Shown here piece by piece: positions 14,901 to 30,073 of a stretch of 64,000 nt of DNA (positions are counted from its first letter, which is position 1; every line of letters starts with the position of its first letter). Origin of the DNA: Gadus chalcogrammus (taxonomy: Eukaryota > Chordata > Actinopteri > Gadiformes > Gadidae). Below the pieces are notes generated by a model. The model did no database searches and was not told the DNA's origin. It saw only the letters and a list, made by a program, of their open reading frames with translations. A program made the position numbers and the translations under genes. The DNA is taken from positions 16,268,772-16,332,771 of the forward strand of contig NC_079432.1 in assembly GCF_026213295.1 (NCBI RefSeq), in the 5' to 3' direction.

Positions 14901-15664
14901 GTCCGCGAACGACTGTCTGACGTGAAGCTTGCGAGGTAAATAAAAGCAGTTATTCTTGAGCTCGGGTCCAAACTCTTCCAAAGTTCTAATGGGATGCTCT
15001 GATGATCCAACCTAACCATCGTCTTATTGATGCTTTCAGAGCGGAGAGTTTGCTGAAGAACTACAACCTCTTGCGGCAGGCGAAGAGCCTGGCCGGGCCG
15101 TACTCTAAGGAGATAGGTACGAGGCTGGCCCGTCAAGCCCTGGAGCCCCTGAACCTCTACAAGAATTGAGCCAGAGCGTTGTCCATTAATTATACCTGTG
15201 GTTGGGGGGGGGGGGGGGGGGGGGGTGTTAACTTGATGTCATGTTTGTTTTTATATACTTTTAAACCATGTAAATAAAGATTTTATTTTGTATATACATG
15301 TGCCAAACATTGGGTGGGAGTGCATTGGGAAGAGTCTTCCCATCATGGTGGCGGCCACATGTCGTGTTAGGCAGGAGTCTCTTGAAGACTTTGGATAAAT
15401 TACAGTTGCACACACAACTTCTTCACAAGTAACTCCCCTACTGTCTCTGTCCTAGATCTGGACGAGGACTGCTCCCCTGGCAAGAAAAAGGTCCACTTTG
15501 CAAGACGCAGTCAGGAGAACCAGGGCCCTGGCAGCAGAGACTCCCTGCGCTGCCAGGAGCTGGTCCTGAAGAAGAGGCTGCAGGCGGCCGACTCACGGGC
15601 CCAGGCCCTGGGGGAGGTGGAGCGGGCGTACCAAAGGAGCAGGCAGTTCCTGGGGATCCGCTAA
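11960..15664 (+). CDS. nek2: NEK2, NIMA-related centrosomal Ser/Thr kinase, complete
   Basis: Nine coding exons: 11960-12055, 12241-12458, 12774-13014, 13796-13878, 13975-14101, 14328-14571, 14881-14935, 15040-15116, 15456-15664. They total 1350 bp (449 aa; human 445), all with GT-AG sites and consistent phase. NEK2 drives centrosome separation at mitotic entry. The kinase domain (about 8-271) shows the G-loop GSGSYG (15-20), catalytic K37, HRDLKPAN with D141, DFG 159-161 and activation-loop T175. A coiled coil rich in Glu/Arg/Leu follows (about 300-370). The PP1-docking motif KVHF is at 392-395. The KEN box position reads SQEN, and the C-terminus is Gly-Ile-Arg, not Met-Arg. The poly(A) signal ATTAAA is at 16024. 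The conserved MPSR start and kinase motifs make the identification secure. Confidence 0.97.
15117..15278 (+). other. nek2: Candidate alternative nek2 terminus by intronic polyadenylation
   Basis: If the exon 8 donor at 15117 is not used, the frame continues for 17 residues (starting GTRLARQALEP and ending NLYKN) to TGA at 15167-15169. AATAAA lies at 15273-15278, before TG-rich sequence. The product would be about 397 aa: it keeps the kinase and coiled coil but loses KVHF, the KEN-box region and the C-terminal tail. Human NEK2B is known to arise by termination within an intron at a comparable place. A poly-G tract of about 23 lies in this would-be 3' UTR (about 15204-15226). Confidence 0.5.
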
Positions 15665-16045
15665 GACCAGGCCACCAAAATAACAATGTGAAGACTACTG
15701 AATCAAATCAAAGGGCCCTGGGTTACCATGGCTTGACAGGGAACTAGTTTTGATCTTTATTTATTTGTAACATAGGACCTTAGTGGTGAAGACAGTGCAG
15801 AAGACTGAACCCAAATAATTTCACATTTCAATGTTGGAAGTTTTCTTTTCTTTGAATTTTCCTTTTTCATTCCATTGTGTGCTCATGTCTGTGGATGTCT
15901 CATGCATTTTAGATGACCTACTCCGACTTTTTAGGCCTTTTTATAAATATTACTCTCTGGGTTTGAAAGGTGTCGGTTGGATGTGAATTATATTCCGAGT
16001 GTGTTTGTGTGTATGTGGTTTCCATTAAAGAAACCTAGAATGTTT
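15665..16045 (+). other. nek2: nek2 3' UTR
   Basis: Non-coding sequence from the stop to just past ATTAAA at 16024-16029, which is followed by a T-rich stretch. The cleavage position is estimated. Confidence 0.55.
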
Positions 16046-17157
16046 CAATCTTGTTTGCATTTAAGAGAGATAAAGACTTTCCATTATGAAAGGTCTACCA
16101 GATTTAACCTAACCAAATGTATTGGTGTCATGTCCAAATGAATATAATAACTGATTTTCTAACTTTAATTTCCAGGTCTTCTTCCTAATAGGTTACAATA
16201 GTATTAGCGAGCAGGGGCGTTTCTAGGTTTCTGAAATATCCGGGGCTTAGCCCAGAGGGAAAGGGCAATTTTTTTTGTATGCTTTATTGCAAATGCACAT
16301 TTTTTCATAATGTTTTACATAAATACACAAAATACAGTTTATTATAGCTTTAAATAGCTTCCTGACTGCTGTGCTGCTTATTCCCAGACATCTAAATTTC
16401 CATTCAAGTTATTTCAGAGTAAAATGAATACTAGTGAGACAGATCTTATATATATTTATATATATATGACTGAAGATAGGATAGGTTAATTCGCTTGAGG
16501 TGGTAAACAGGCTGGTTATATTTTTTAATCGTTTATTCTCTTGCCAGATGGACTATCTAGAAGGACTTGGCTACTTTGAGATGCCCCTGGAATCCCCATG
16601 TTTGTTTCTAGTGTAAAGCAAGTGGAAAAATAGTTTTTTTTTCTTTCGTCTATCTCAGCCCCTTTTTATCAAAGGACTCCCATTTATTAACAATAATGTG
16701 GATTGCTTATAGCCGACAATGTAAAGAATGGTGAGATGATTGATAGCAATCACATCTCAAAATCCCATGTTAGGAACAAAGTATCGCAATTGAACGATAA
16801 AGCCTGATATCCAAGTGAGTAATGATGTGTTTGTTCTACATACAGTTTATTTGCCTTTTAATATATGTATTAATATATCGGACAGATACCTCTTTTTTTT
16901 TTTAATGCAATACTTGGTGGATAATATTAACATTCGATACGACTCGAAACCACAGATGTTAAATTCCAAATCATAAAATAAAGCTACATTTCATTATATA
17001 TTTATTTAAATCTAAACTGTTCAATGCAAAGTCAGAAAACTATGGTTGTAACTGCATCATAGATCACTATTGAATGTTAATTTGGAGCTACGAATTAAAT
17101 CAGGAATGGAGAAACTATGACGGCCCTGCGATGCTGGACTGTCTGTTTGTTAGCAGC
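16046..17157. other. nek2-slc30a1 intergenic region
   Basis: AT-rich sequence without a recognisable gene. Around 16210-16260 the text AGGGGCGTTTCTAGG followed by GGGGCTTAGCCC resembles a dispersed fish repeat. Confidence 0.5.
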
Positions 17158-17242
17158 GTTGCCAGATTGGACCCGATTTCCCGCCCAATCTGGCAACATT
17201 GGCTGCAGCGCGCTGCAGCCAAATCTGGCTCGATCTGGCAAC
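17158..17242. repeat. Nested inverted repeats upstream of slc30a1
   Basis: GTTGCCAGATTGG (17158-17170) is mirrored by CCAATCTGGCAAC (17185-17197), a 13-bp perfect stem with a 14-nt loop. It is followed at once by a perfect 24-bp palindrome, TTGGCTGCAGCG and its complement (17199-17222). A further ATCTGGCAAC sits at 17233-17242. This may be the end of a small transposon or a hairpin-rich promoter element. Confidence 0.8.
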
Positions 17243-17326
17243 ACTGTTTGTTAGATGCGTTGCATGCAGAGGCGCATAGCAACCCTGTCGCCCGGGTGGT
17301 ACGTCCCAACCATTAGCGGCAACAGA

Positions 17327-17429
17327 CCAATCACCTACCAGCTAGCGTGCTACCAGCCAATGGTCAAGGAGCTGGGCGGGTCCGTTACATTACCCAGTTC
17401 CGTGTGGAAAGTTTACCGGCTCGGGTGCA
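17327..17429 (+). promoter_or_regulatory. Putative slc30a1 promoter elements: two CCAAT boxes, GC box, possible MRE
   Basis: CCAAT at 17327-17331 and 17357-17361, a GC box GGGCGGG at 17374-17380 and GGGTGCA at 17423-17429. The last is the complement of a metal-response element core (TGCRCNC), the MTF-1 site that drives zinc induction of ZnT1 in other vertebrates. One 7-mer match is expected by chance in a region this size, so the MRE is weak. The start codon is about 380 bp further on. Confidence 0.4.
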
Positions 17430-17812
17430 AAGTTTCAGCCGTCTGCAAACGGGTGAGCAGCGGCCAACGATTCTGGAATATACCGGCGCTGACTAAGGTC
17501 TACATAAGTCGTCGGACTTTTTGTCTGTGGTACTTTATTCATTCTTGACCGAATGAACGCGTGTTTGTCTGATAAATTAGCCAAAGGATGCTGCTATTTG
17601 TAGAGATGCTAGTGTAACAATACGCTTTGTATTGTCTCAGGTAGCCCGTTAGCGGAGTTAGCTCGCTAGGACGGACCCCTACCACAGCTAGCTAGCGGAT
17701 GCTCTGGTAAACAGGTTAAATCTGTATGAAAACGGTCGAATTAGTCGGATTACCGGTAGGTTAAAAAACAAGCCTATTCATTGTTTCATCGATCGTTTCC
17801 TAGTGTTTGAAG

Positions 17813-20800
17813 ATGGCTTGTGAGCCGAACCGTGTGCGGCTGCTATGCATGCTTTCATTGACGTTCGGGTTCTTCATCGTGGAAGTGGTCGTCAGTCGGA
17901 TCACTTCATCTCTAGCGATGCTGTCGGATTCCTTCCACATGCTGTCGGATGTTATAGCACTGCTGGTGGCTTTGGTCGCCGTGCGATTCGCTGAGAAGAC
18001 CCAGGCGACCAACAAGAACACCTTCGGGTGGATCCGGGCGGAGGTGATGGGGGCGCTGGTAAACGCGGTGTTCCTCACGGCGCTGTGCTTCACCATCATC
18101 CTGGAGGCGATCGAGCGGTTCACCGAGCCCAACGAGATCGACAGCCCCTACATCGTGATCGGGGTCGGTGCTGCGGGGCTCCTGGTCAACCTCCTGGGGC
18201 TGTGCTTGTTCCACGGCCATGCAGGTGGTGGACACGGGCACTCGCACGGTGGTGGTGGTGGGGGACATGGGCACTCGCACGGCAGTGGCGGACACTCTCA
18301 TGGCAAGAAAAAGACTGGTAAAATCTGCAAATCTGAAAAACCAAATTCCTCGTCGTCCGAGACAAACACCTTGGTTGTGGTCGACCACAACAGTCCAAAT
18401 GGGGTCAACTCAGAGAACCGTGGATATGGTAAGTCCAAAGGGTTTTGGGGGGGTTACATACACCGTTATAATGTAATAAGTCCTATATTGAAGGCTACCT
18501 CATTGACAAGCAAGAAAGGCAAGTTAAGATATTAGTATCTTACGTTTGTGTCTAGTCATGTGATTTGCACACAAAATACAATTCAACCCATACCAATTCA
18601 ACAACCCTAAGTCCAAACAAATGGCCAAGTGTCAAGCAGTGATCCCTTGTTACAATATTACATACAAATAATTTGATTCATTGTTCAAAAGCATATCCTC
18701 TTTTAAACGTTGAGGACCACACACACACACATTACTGTGAGAGGAGAAACTCATTGTTGCTTTTGATAGTTTCTATGGAGTTGTGGATAAGGATTATCCG
18801 AATAAGGCTGTGTTCTGTGTTGCAGACCGTTGAATAACTTTGTTGGTTCAATATTAGTTCTGGAACTTGTTTTTCACCAGTATTTTTGAGATACACAATA
18901 GTTGATTAATATTTGTAATAATTCAGCTGAATATGATGTATTGTATTGCAATAGAACCCTAGAAAGAATAAGCTAAAACCCCCCTTATAATAATATTGGT
19001 AATACATTTGTTTCTCTAAGATGGGAAAAGTAAATAATATGAACAGCCTTATCATATTTAAGAACCGGTTGAACCGTAAGAGTGCTCCAAACTGGCATCC
19101 TCAGTCTCTTATCCTGCTGATTTAAAGGACTCGGCTGGTTCTGTGAAGGCCACAGGTTAAGTGTCCAAGTCCCTTATGTCCTGAACTTGAATCAGCCATG
19201 ATTATAGTTCAATTCACCGCTTCTCGTGGTGTGTGCGTGTTCTGATGCAGGGCATCTGACCTCCATTATATTGCACCCCATTGTTAAGCAGCTCCCTCGT
19301 TTTGCCCAACAAATCTAAGTGCAAACAAACTATCCTGGCTAGTAGGTAGCCTTCTCAAATAGTTCCCACAAACAAACAAATCCAAAAGTGTAAATTGTGT
19401 TTACACGCTACTGGGCATGCTCATGCCCTTTAGACGGCAGTTTTGATTCTAAGTGAAGACAGGGTCTGCGTTATAGGTTGTGTTGTTACTCTGAATTCTA
19501 AGTGCAACATTTAAAAAAGCTGTGAGGGGACAATGTAGGAGGTGTTCTGAAAATGTGCTCAGTTATAAGAATGTACACAACATCCTCTTTTTAGGAACAT
19601 TCGAGAATTAAAACTGCTCGCTTCCCTGGCTCCAACCATAATGCCAGACCTGTGTTACCACCAGTGAAAAAAACACACTCTCGCACCCTTGGTGGGAGAA
19701 TAAGTCACGCCGTGACTTATTGAAATGTTGCTCTGCATTCAGGATTCAAAATTATCACAATTGTCTATAACACAGCCTCTGTCTTGCTTGGAATTCCAAC
19801 TGCCTCAGTCTTAAAATCAGGGCAAGTCAAGTAGGAAATTGTTTAGTTTGTTTGTACTTATTGGGACGGACAAAACAGAGTCATCTTTGAGTTGCGGCTA
19901 AGCACTTTCTTGGAACATGCTGCAGTATAAGGCTAAGATTATGTGCCTGCAAACATGTTGGCTTTGTTAATACGATGAACCGCACTTAGACCGCACTTTC
20001 CCCCCTCAGACTTCAGCAAAGACGGCACCGAGCTGCAGACCAACGGCAGCCCGCTGTACGACGACGTCGACCACAGCTCGGCCGCGCAGCTCAACATGCG
20101 CGGCGTCTTCCTCCACGTGCTGGGGGACGCCCTGGGCTCGGTCATCGTGGTGGTCAACGCCCTCATCTTCACCTTCGTGTGGCAGCCCTGCCTGCCTGAC
20201 GAGGCCTGCCTCAACCCCTGCATCAACAGCCACAGCACGGACCACCAGCACGTCAACGAGACCCTGGTGGGCCTGACGGACCCCGGCGCCTACCGCATGG
20301 CGGGCCCCTGCTGGGTGCTGTACATGGACCCCACCCTGTGCATCATGATGGTGGGCATCCTGCTGTACACCACCTACCCCCTGCTGAAGGAGTCGGCGCT
20401 CATCCTTCTGCAGACGGTGCCCAAGCAGATCGACATGCACCAGCTCAACGAGAAGCTGCTGTGCCTGGAGGGCGTGCTGGCCATCCACGAGCTGCACATC
20501 TGGCAGCTGGCCGGCAGCCGCATCATCGCCACGGCGCACATCAAGTGCCACGACCCCACGGCCTACATGGACGTGGCCAAGCGCATCAAGGACTTCTTCC
20601 ACGACGAGGGCATCCACGCCACCACCATCCAGCCCGAGTTCGTCACCTTCAGCTCGGACTCGCGCGACTCCCTGTGCGAGCTCTCCTGCCGGACTCAGTG
20701 CGCCCCCAAGCTGTGCTGCGGCTCCGCCGACAAGGCGGCCGAGAAGAAGGCGGCGTCGGAGGCCGACGACGGGCTCCGGGAGGTCAGCCCCGCCACCCTG

Positions 20801-20899
20801 GAGGTCATCAGCGAGGACCCGGAGCAGGCGGCCGCCCTGCCGCTGGTGGTCACGCCGGAGCCCGCCGCCGCCCCCCGGGAGGCGGAGTCGTTTCTCTGA
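17813..20899 (+). CDS. slc30a1: ZnT1 plasma-membrane zinc exporter, complete
   Basis: Two exons, 17813-18428 (donor GTAAGT) and 20010-20899 (acceptor CCCTCAG), encode 501 aa. This is a cation diffusion facilitator of the ZnT1 type, exporting zinc from the cytosol across the plasma membrane. TM2 carries the zinc site H42/D46 (FHMLSD) and TM5 carries H241/D245 (HVLGD), the four-residue HD-HD site of the family. A His-rich cytosolic loop with repeated HGHSHG and HSHG motifs (about 134-164) lies between TM4 and TM5, and the C-terminal cytosolic domain follows TM6. The two-exon structure is like that of human SLC30A1, and the place next to nek2 also matches. Exon 2 is very GC-rich. Its antisense frames are long but are shadows. 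Teleosts often have a second copy (slc30a1b); which paralogue this is cannot be decided here. Confidence 0.96.
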
Positions 20900-22660
20900 G
20901 ACGGCGCCCAAGGGCCGCCGCAGCGGAGCAGCCGGGGGAGGGCAACCCCAAGAAATAAAGGAAGTTGACGGGCGACTTGTTGACTGCCTGCTAGTTTTGA
21001 TTTTTTTGGTGTGTGTGTGTGTGAGTGGTCAACCTGTACCTGCAACTAGATTGGTATAAGGAAACCGGATCACTGGCCTGACATGGAAGTCTATTTTCAA
21101 TGTCTTGTTTTATTTTTTAGCCCTACTGCTGGACCCCCCCCTCCCTTCACCTGACCAACATCACCCCCCTTGGTCTATCTCTTCTATTATGTGGGCTCAG
21201 CAGTTCAGGTAGTGATGGGTGCATGTGTCAGGAGTCCTATTGCCCCCCGAGCGAGTGCGGGGTGAAGTCTGCACAAAGTGCCAATGTCCTCTAATTCTCC
21301 CTCTCCTAACACCATGTGCTGGAGCGTTATCTTGTTCCCATGGTGTTTTTATTCTCTATTGTCCTTGGTGCCAAAGCTGTTCACTGCAAGCATCGAAGGG
21401 ACGGAGCCAACACCCCTGTACAGAGAGGGTTAATATTACAAAAGAGAAGTCAAACACTACTAATGCAAGTCAGAGCGCTCTTGGGTCAGGCGTCTGGAGT
21501 CCCTCTGGCTGGCGGGCTGATCGGTGCGAGGAGCTGTAATTCCTACTCCTCACTCCACGCAGGCTCGAGACAACTCGGCCGTTGGCCCCAAACGGAAGCA
21601 TATTGTATTGCTTAATAATTTATGTATTTAAGTTACGAGTTATGATCTTAAAATCTCCTTTTGATGACATTTACTTTGGAAAGAGAATGTTTAGTAAATC
21701 ATTTTTGACGTGAAACTCTTACTTCAAATGTGTTGTGATCTTTTATTTTTTTTTACAGCGCTATTATTTCTCTGACTGATGTTCTGGACTCATTTGGGAG
21801 TCGTGAGACGTTCACGCTGCTCTCCCGTTGCCTTTTTTTAAAGCAAAACAAACCGGGAGAGAGCACTACATATACACTGCATACACTGCAGTGGAGAGGG
21901 CGCATGCTGTCATGTCCACCCGCAGAAAAGTATTGGAGGTTTGTCACCTTGTGAGCCAGAGGAGTCTGTCGCTGCTGGATCTATTCCTTCAGTGTCTATT
22001 CTGTATTTCTATTATTCTTTTTTTATGTCACTTCCTCCTCCATAACTGTTTTTTTTTATAATGTGAAGGGACCTCGTCGAAATCCACAATGTGTTTTGTT
22101 TTCTTGTTTTTCCTGATGCTTTGTCTCAGGCTTTGCATGATTAGAGGCTGGATCTATATACATACCTAAGAAGGTTGGCCCTGGATGCTGCTTCACTAGG
22201 GGCATCGTAGGGTCTGTGTCTGTTCATAGTGAGCATCCCCATAGCATTACCTCTCAGGCTGTTTGTTAAATTTGTGACTTGTGGCCTTTTGAAATAGTAA
22301 AGAGATAAAAAATACTGCAGACGTTCCATTCTATTCATTTAAAAATTTGAATCACCATAAACGGTGAATCAAGAGATGCATTTCAGATTTCCACTCCAAT
22401 ACATGTGTATGCAATGTAGGCATATAATGGGGAAATGCATTTTGATGCGTTCCTTCCTTTGTAATATTTGGTTACTATTATTCTATGTCTTTTGAGACGT
22501 TGAGCTCTCTGTGCAAAATGGAAACATAAAAATTGTCGGATTTTCTTTTTTTGGATATTTTAGATATGTCAACTGGTGAGAAGCTAGTCGTGCTTTTGAT
22601 AAATATATATACAATACCTGTTCAATGTGTCATTGTGTAATAAAGAAAAGATTGCTGTTT
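20900..22660 (+). other. slc30a1: slc30a1 3' UTR
   Basis: Non-coding. The distal AATAAA at 22639-22644 gives a UTR of about 1.75 kb; an AATAAA at about 20954 could end a very short form. It includes a short TG run near 21010. Confidence 0.55.
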
Positions 22661-27539
<4,879 letters not shown>

Positions 27540-27756
27540 ACATTTAAATGAATGAGTAATGTGATTCCTTTCTACCACGATTGCCGACCTGCAATGGTCA
27601 ATAAAATATTGATTGACTTTAAAAACCTTCTTCTCACCTACAAAGCCTTCCACAACCTCATCTTCAGACCTCCTCCGGGGGTACAGGCCATGCCGCGCCC
27701 TTCGTCATCCTCAACTGGTCTTCTCCCTGTCCCGACATCACACCTCAGCACCCTGG

Positions 27757-27905
27757 GTACTAGGGATCTCAACACCGTGGGTGCTAGGGATCTCAGCACC
27801 GTGGGTGCTAGGGATCTCGGCACCGTGGGTACTAGGGATCTCGGCACCATGGGTGCTAGGACTCTCAGCACAGTGGGTGCTTGGGGTTCTCGGCACCGTG
27901 GGTGC
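27757..27905. repeat. Minisatellite, 24-bp unit, ~6 copies
   Basis: Unit like CTCAGCACCGTGGGTGCTAG plus GGAT, repeated with point changes. It lies inside the LINE remnant and keeps the frame open because 24 is a multiple of three. Confidence 0.9.
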
Positions 27906-27994
27906 TGTGGCTCTCAGCTGCACTGCTCCCAGGCTTTGGTGCTCCCTGCCCCCAATCATCGGTTCCATGGCCAACTCACTGTACCCCATAGTTC

Positions 27995-28196
27995 TGTTCT
28001 TACCCCCCTCCTACCTGGGTCTCCTCACTGTGCTGCGGTTCTTACCCCCCTCCTACCTGGGTCTCCTCAGTGTGCTGCTGTTCTTACCCCCCTCCTACCT
28101 GGGTCTCCTCACTGTGCTGCGGTTCTTACCCCCCTCCTACCTGGGTCTCCTCACTGTGCTGCTGTTCTTACCCCCCTCCTACCTGGGTCTCCCACC
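27995..28196. repeat. Minisatellite, ~42-bp unit, ~5 copies
   Basis: Unit made of GTTCTTACCCCCCTCCTACC and TGGGTCTCCTCACTGTGCTG in tandem, with few differences between copies, so a young expansion. Also inside the LINE remnant. Confidence 0.93.
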
Positions 28197-28453
28197 TTTT
28201 GTTTTGTTTTGATCAGGCTGTTTTGAACTCTACATTGTTTTATAAATTGTCACGTGCCCTTGGGGGTCATGGGAGGTGCCTTGAAATAAAATGTGTTATT
28301 ATAATCATTGTTTATTCAGGCTGACTGATTTGTTGTTATTTTTATGTCTGAAACGTCCATAAATGGCCCCGTCCTTTAGAGTTTGATTCAGAGTGTTGGC
28401 CACAAAATCTAAAAACACATGTGACACGTTTCCCTAGACCCCCCTTGCACTAC

Positions 28454-28617
<164 letters not shown>

Positions 28618-29927
28618 AAGTAACATTAAGGATTTAGAGATTACCAAACGTTCCAACACGTTGGAAATACTGTGCTGTACAATTCCTTTAAATCTTTGGG
28701 AAATCTAAAATCATTCATATTGAAAGCACATTAGGTGGCTGATCTCTAGTAATCCCACCTGAGCATTTGTGTATTTATAACAATAATCTTATTGCTGGCG
28801 GCTAAAATACCATCATCAGGGGAAATAAGGTTTGACAGTGCTTAAGTATATCCTTAACCGTTTTCTAACTGTTTGCCTCAATTTTTTTATTCAGTTGCCT
28901 ACCATAAACCACAGTCCAAACAACTTGTAGACCACAATTCACAGGAAAGTACTAATATCCCTGGGGCAGATGCAGATACTAACACACACTTCCCACACAC
29001 AGTTTCTCTTGTTTTTCTTGTTTTTTTCTTCATATTTGTGTGTTAGAGTAACTCACTCTACTAAGGTAAACGTAATCGTCATCCTGATAAACTGGAAAAT
29101 CTGCTGAACATGACCCTCAATACAAAATGACACAGCAACAATTTTCCACATTGAAAAGACCCAAGGCGAGTTAAGAATAAGTGAATCTGATTGTTTATGT
29201 GGGACCATCGGTGGGGATTTGAGTTAAAACAATGAGGAGTCCCCTTTTTCATAATTTAATTTAGTTAATGAGCACACTCAGAGTTTGGCCTCTCGGACTG
29301 GACAAACTTGTGTTGACATTTTAGCAGACTGTAGCAGGTGCAAATCTTATGCCAAACAAAAGTGTAACAAAATGTTAAAATAATGTACAAAATAAGTTAG
29401 GTATAAAAAGCCATGAGGGACAGGCCAGTTGCTAAAACCTTTCCACATGCCATCAGCTATTCCATTCTTTCTCTGACGTCCCTGCTGGTGTGTTAAAATA
29501 GAGCCTTGGGCAATAGCCGCTGAGGAGAGAGTAACGTCTGCAGAACAGGGGCTTTTCGGTGTCCTGTGATCATGTGATTCACCCTGAACTTCCTGCTCTG
29601 TCTGCACACGACAATTGGTGGACACCAGTATCGTTTTTCTTTTGCATAATTTACACCCCAAACAATAAAGACAACAGATATAGACAGAAGAAAGTTTGTC
29701 AAGTGGGTCACTTGCTCAATCTGTGTCATTTGTGTTTTCCGAAATAAAAGATGCATGGGCGAATCTCTCCCAAGCAAATCAATGTACTGGCCTGTTAAAC
29801 ATGTTGTTCTTGAACCTCAGTTGGTTCTCCTGACCCCAGAATGCCTTCCACTGAGCCAGTGCATTGTGCTCAGCCTGGACTCATCATGTGATGCTCTGTC
29901 TGTGTGCCTTTCTGTTTGTGATCGTGC

Positions 29928-30073
<146 letters not shown>

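Larger units (their letters stand above)
27540..28312 (+). mobile_element. LINE 3'-end remnant (L2/Rex-like tail), expanded internally
   Basis: The + frame from 27552 contains IDFKNLLLTYKAFHNL, typical of the segment just after the reverse transcriptase in fish non-LTR elements, then LLPVPTSHLSTLGTRDL, which resembles the usual 'vPrsrl.t.G.raf' segment. The end (about 28230-28310) reads like a LINE 3' tail: GGTGCCTTGAAATAAAATG followed by TTATTATAAT. Two minisatellites now occupy most of the part in between. No intact catalytic domain is present, so this is a dead fragment. Family assignment is from memory of consensus patterns. Confidence 0.6.

Noticed and set aside
17423..17429. Strong claim of MTF-1 control from the single MRE core upstream of slc30a1
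   Set aside because: Kept only as a weak note: a 7-mer with two degenerate positions is expected about once by chance in the 800 bp examined.
20006..20911. 301-codon antisense frame opposite slc30a1 exon 2
   Set aside because: Shadow of a very GC-rich real exon; it shows no family motif and the + frame encodes conserved ZnT1 residues.
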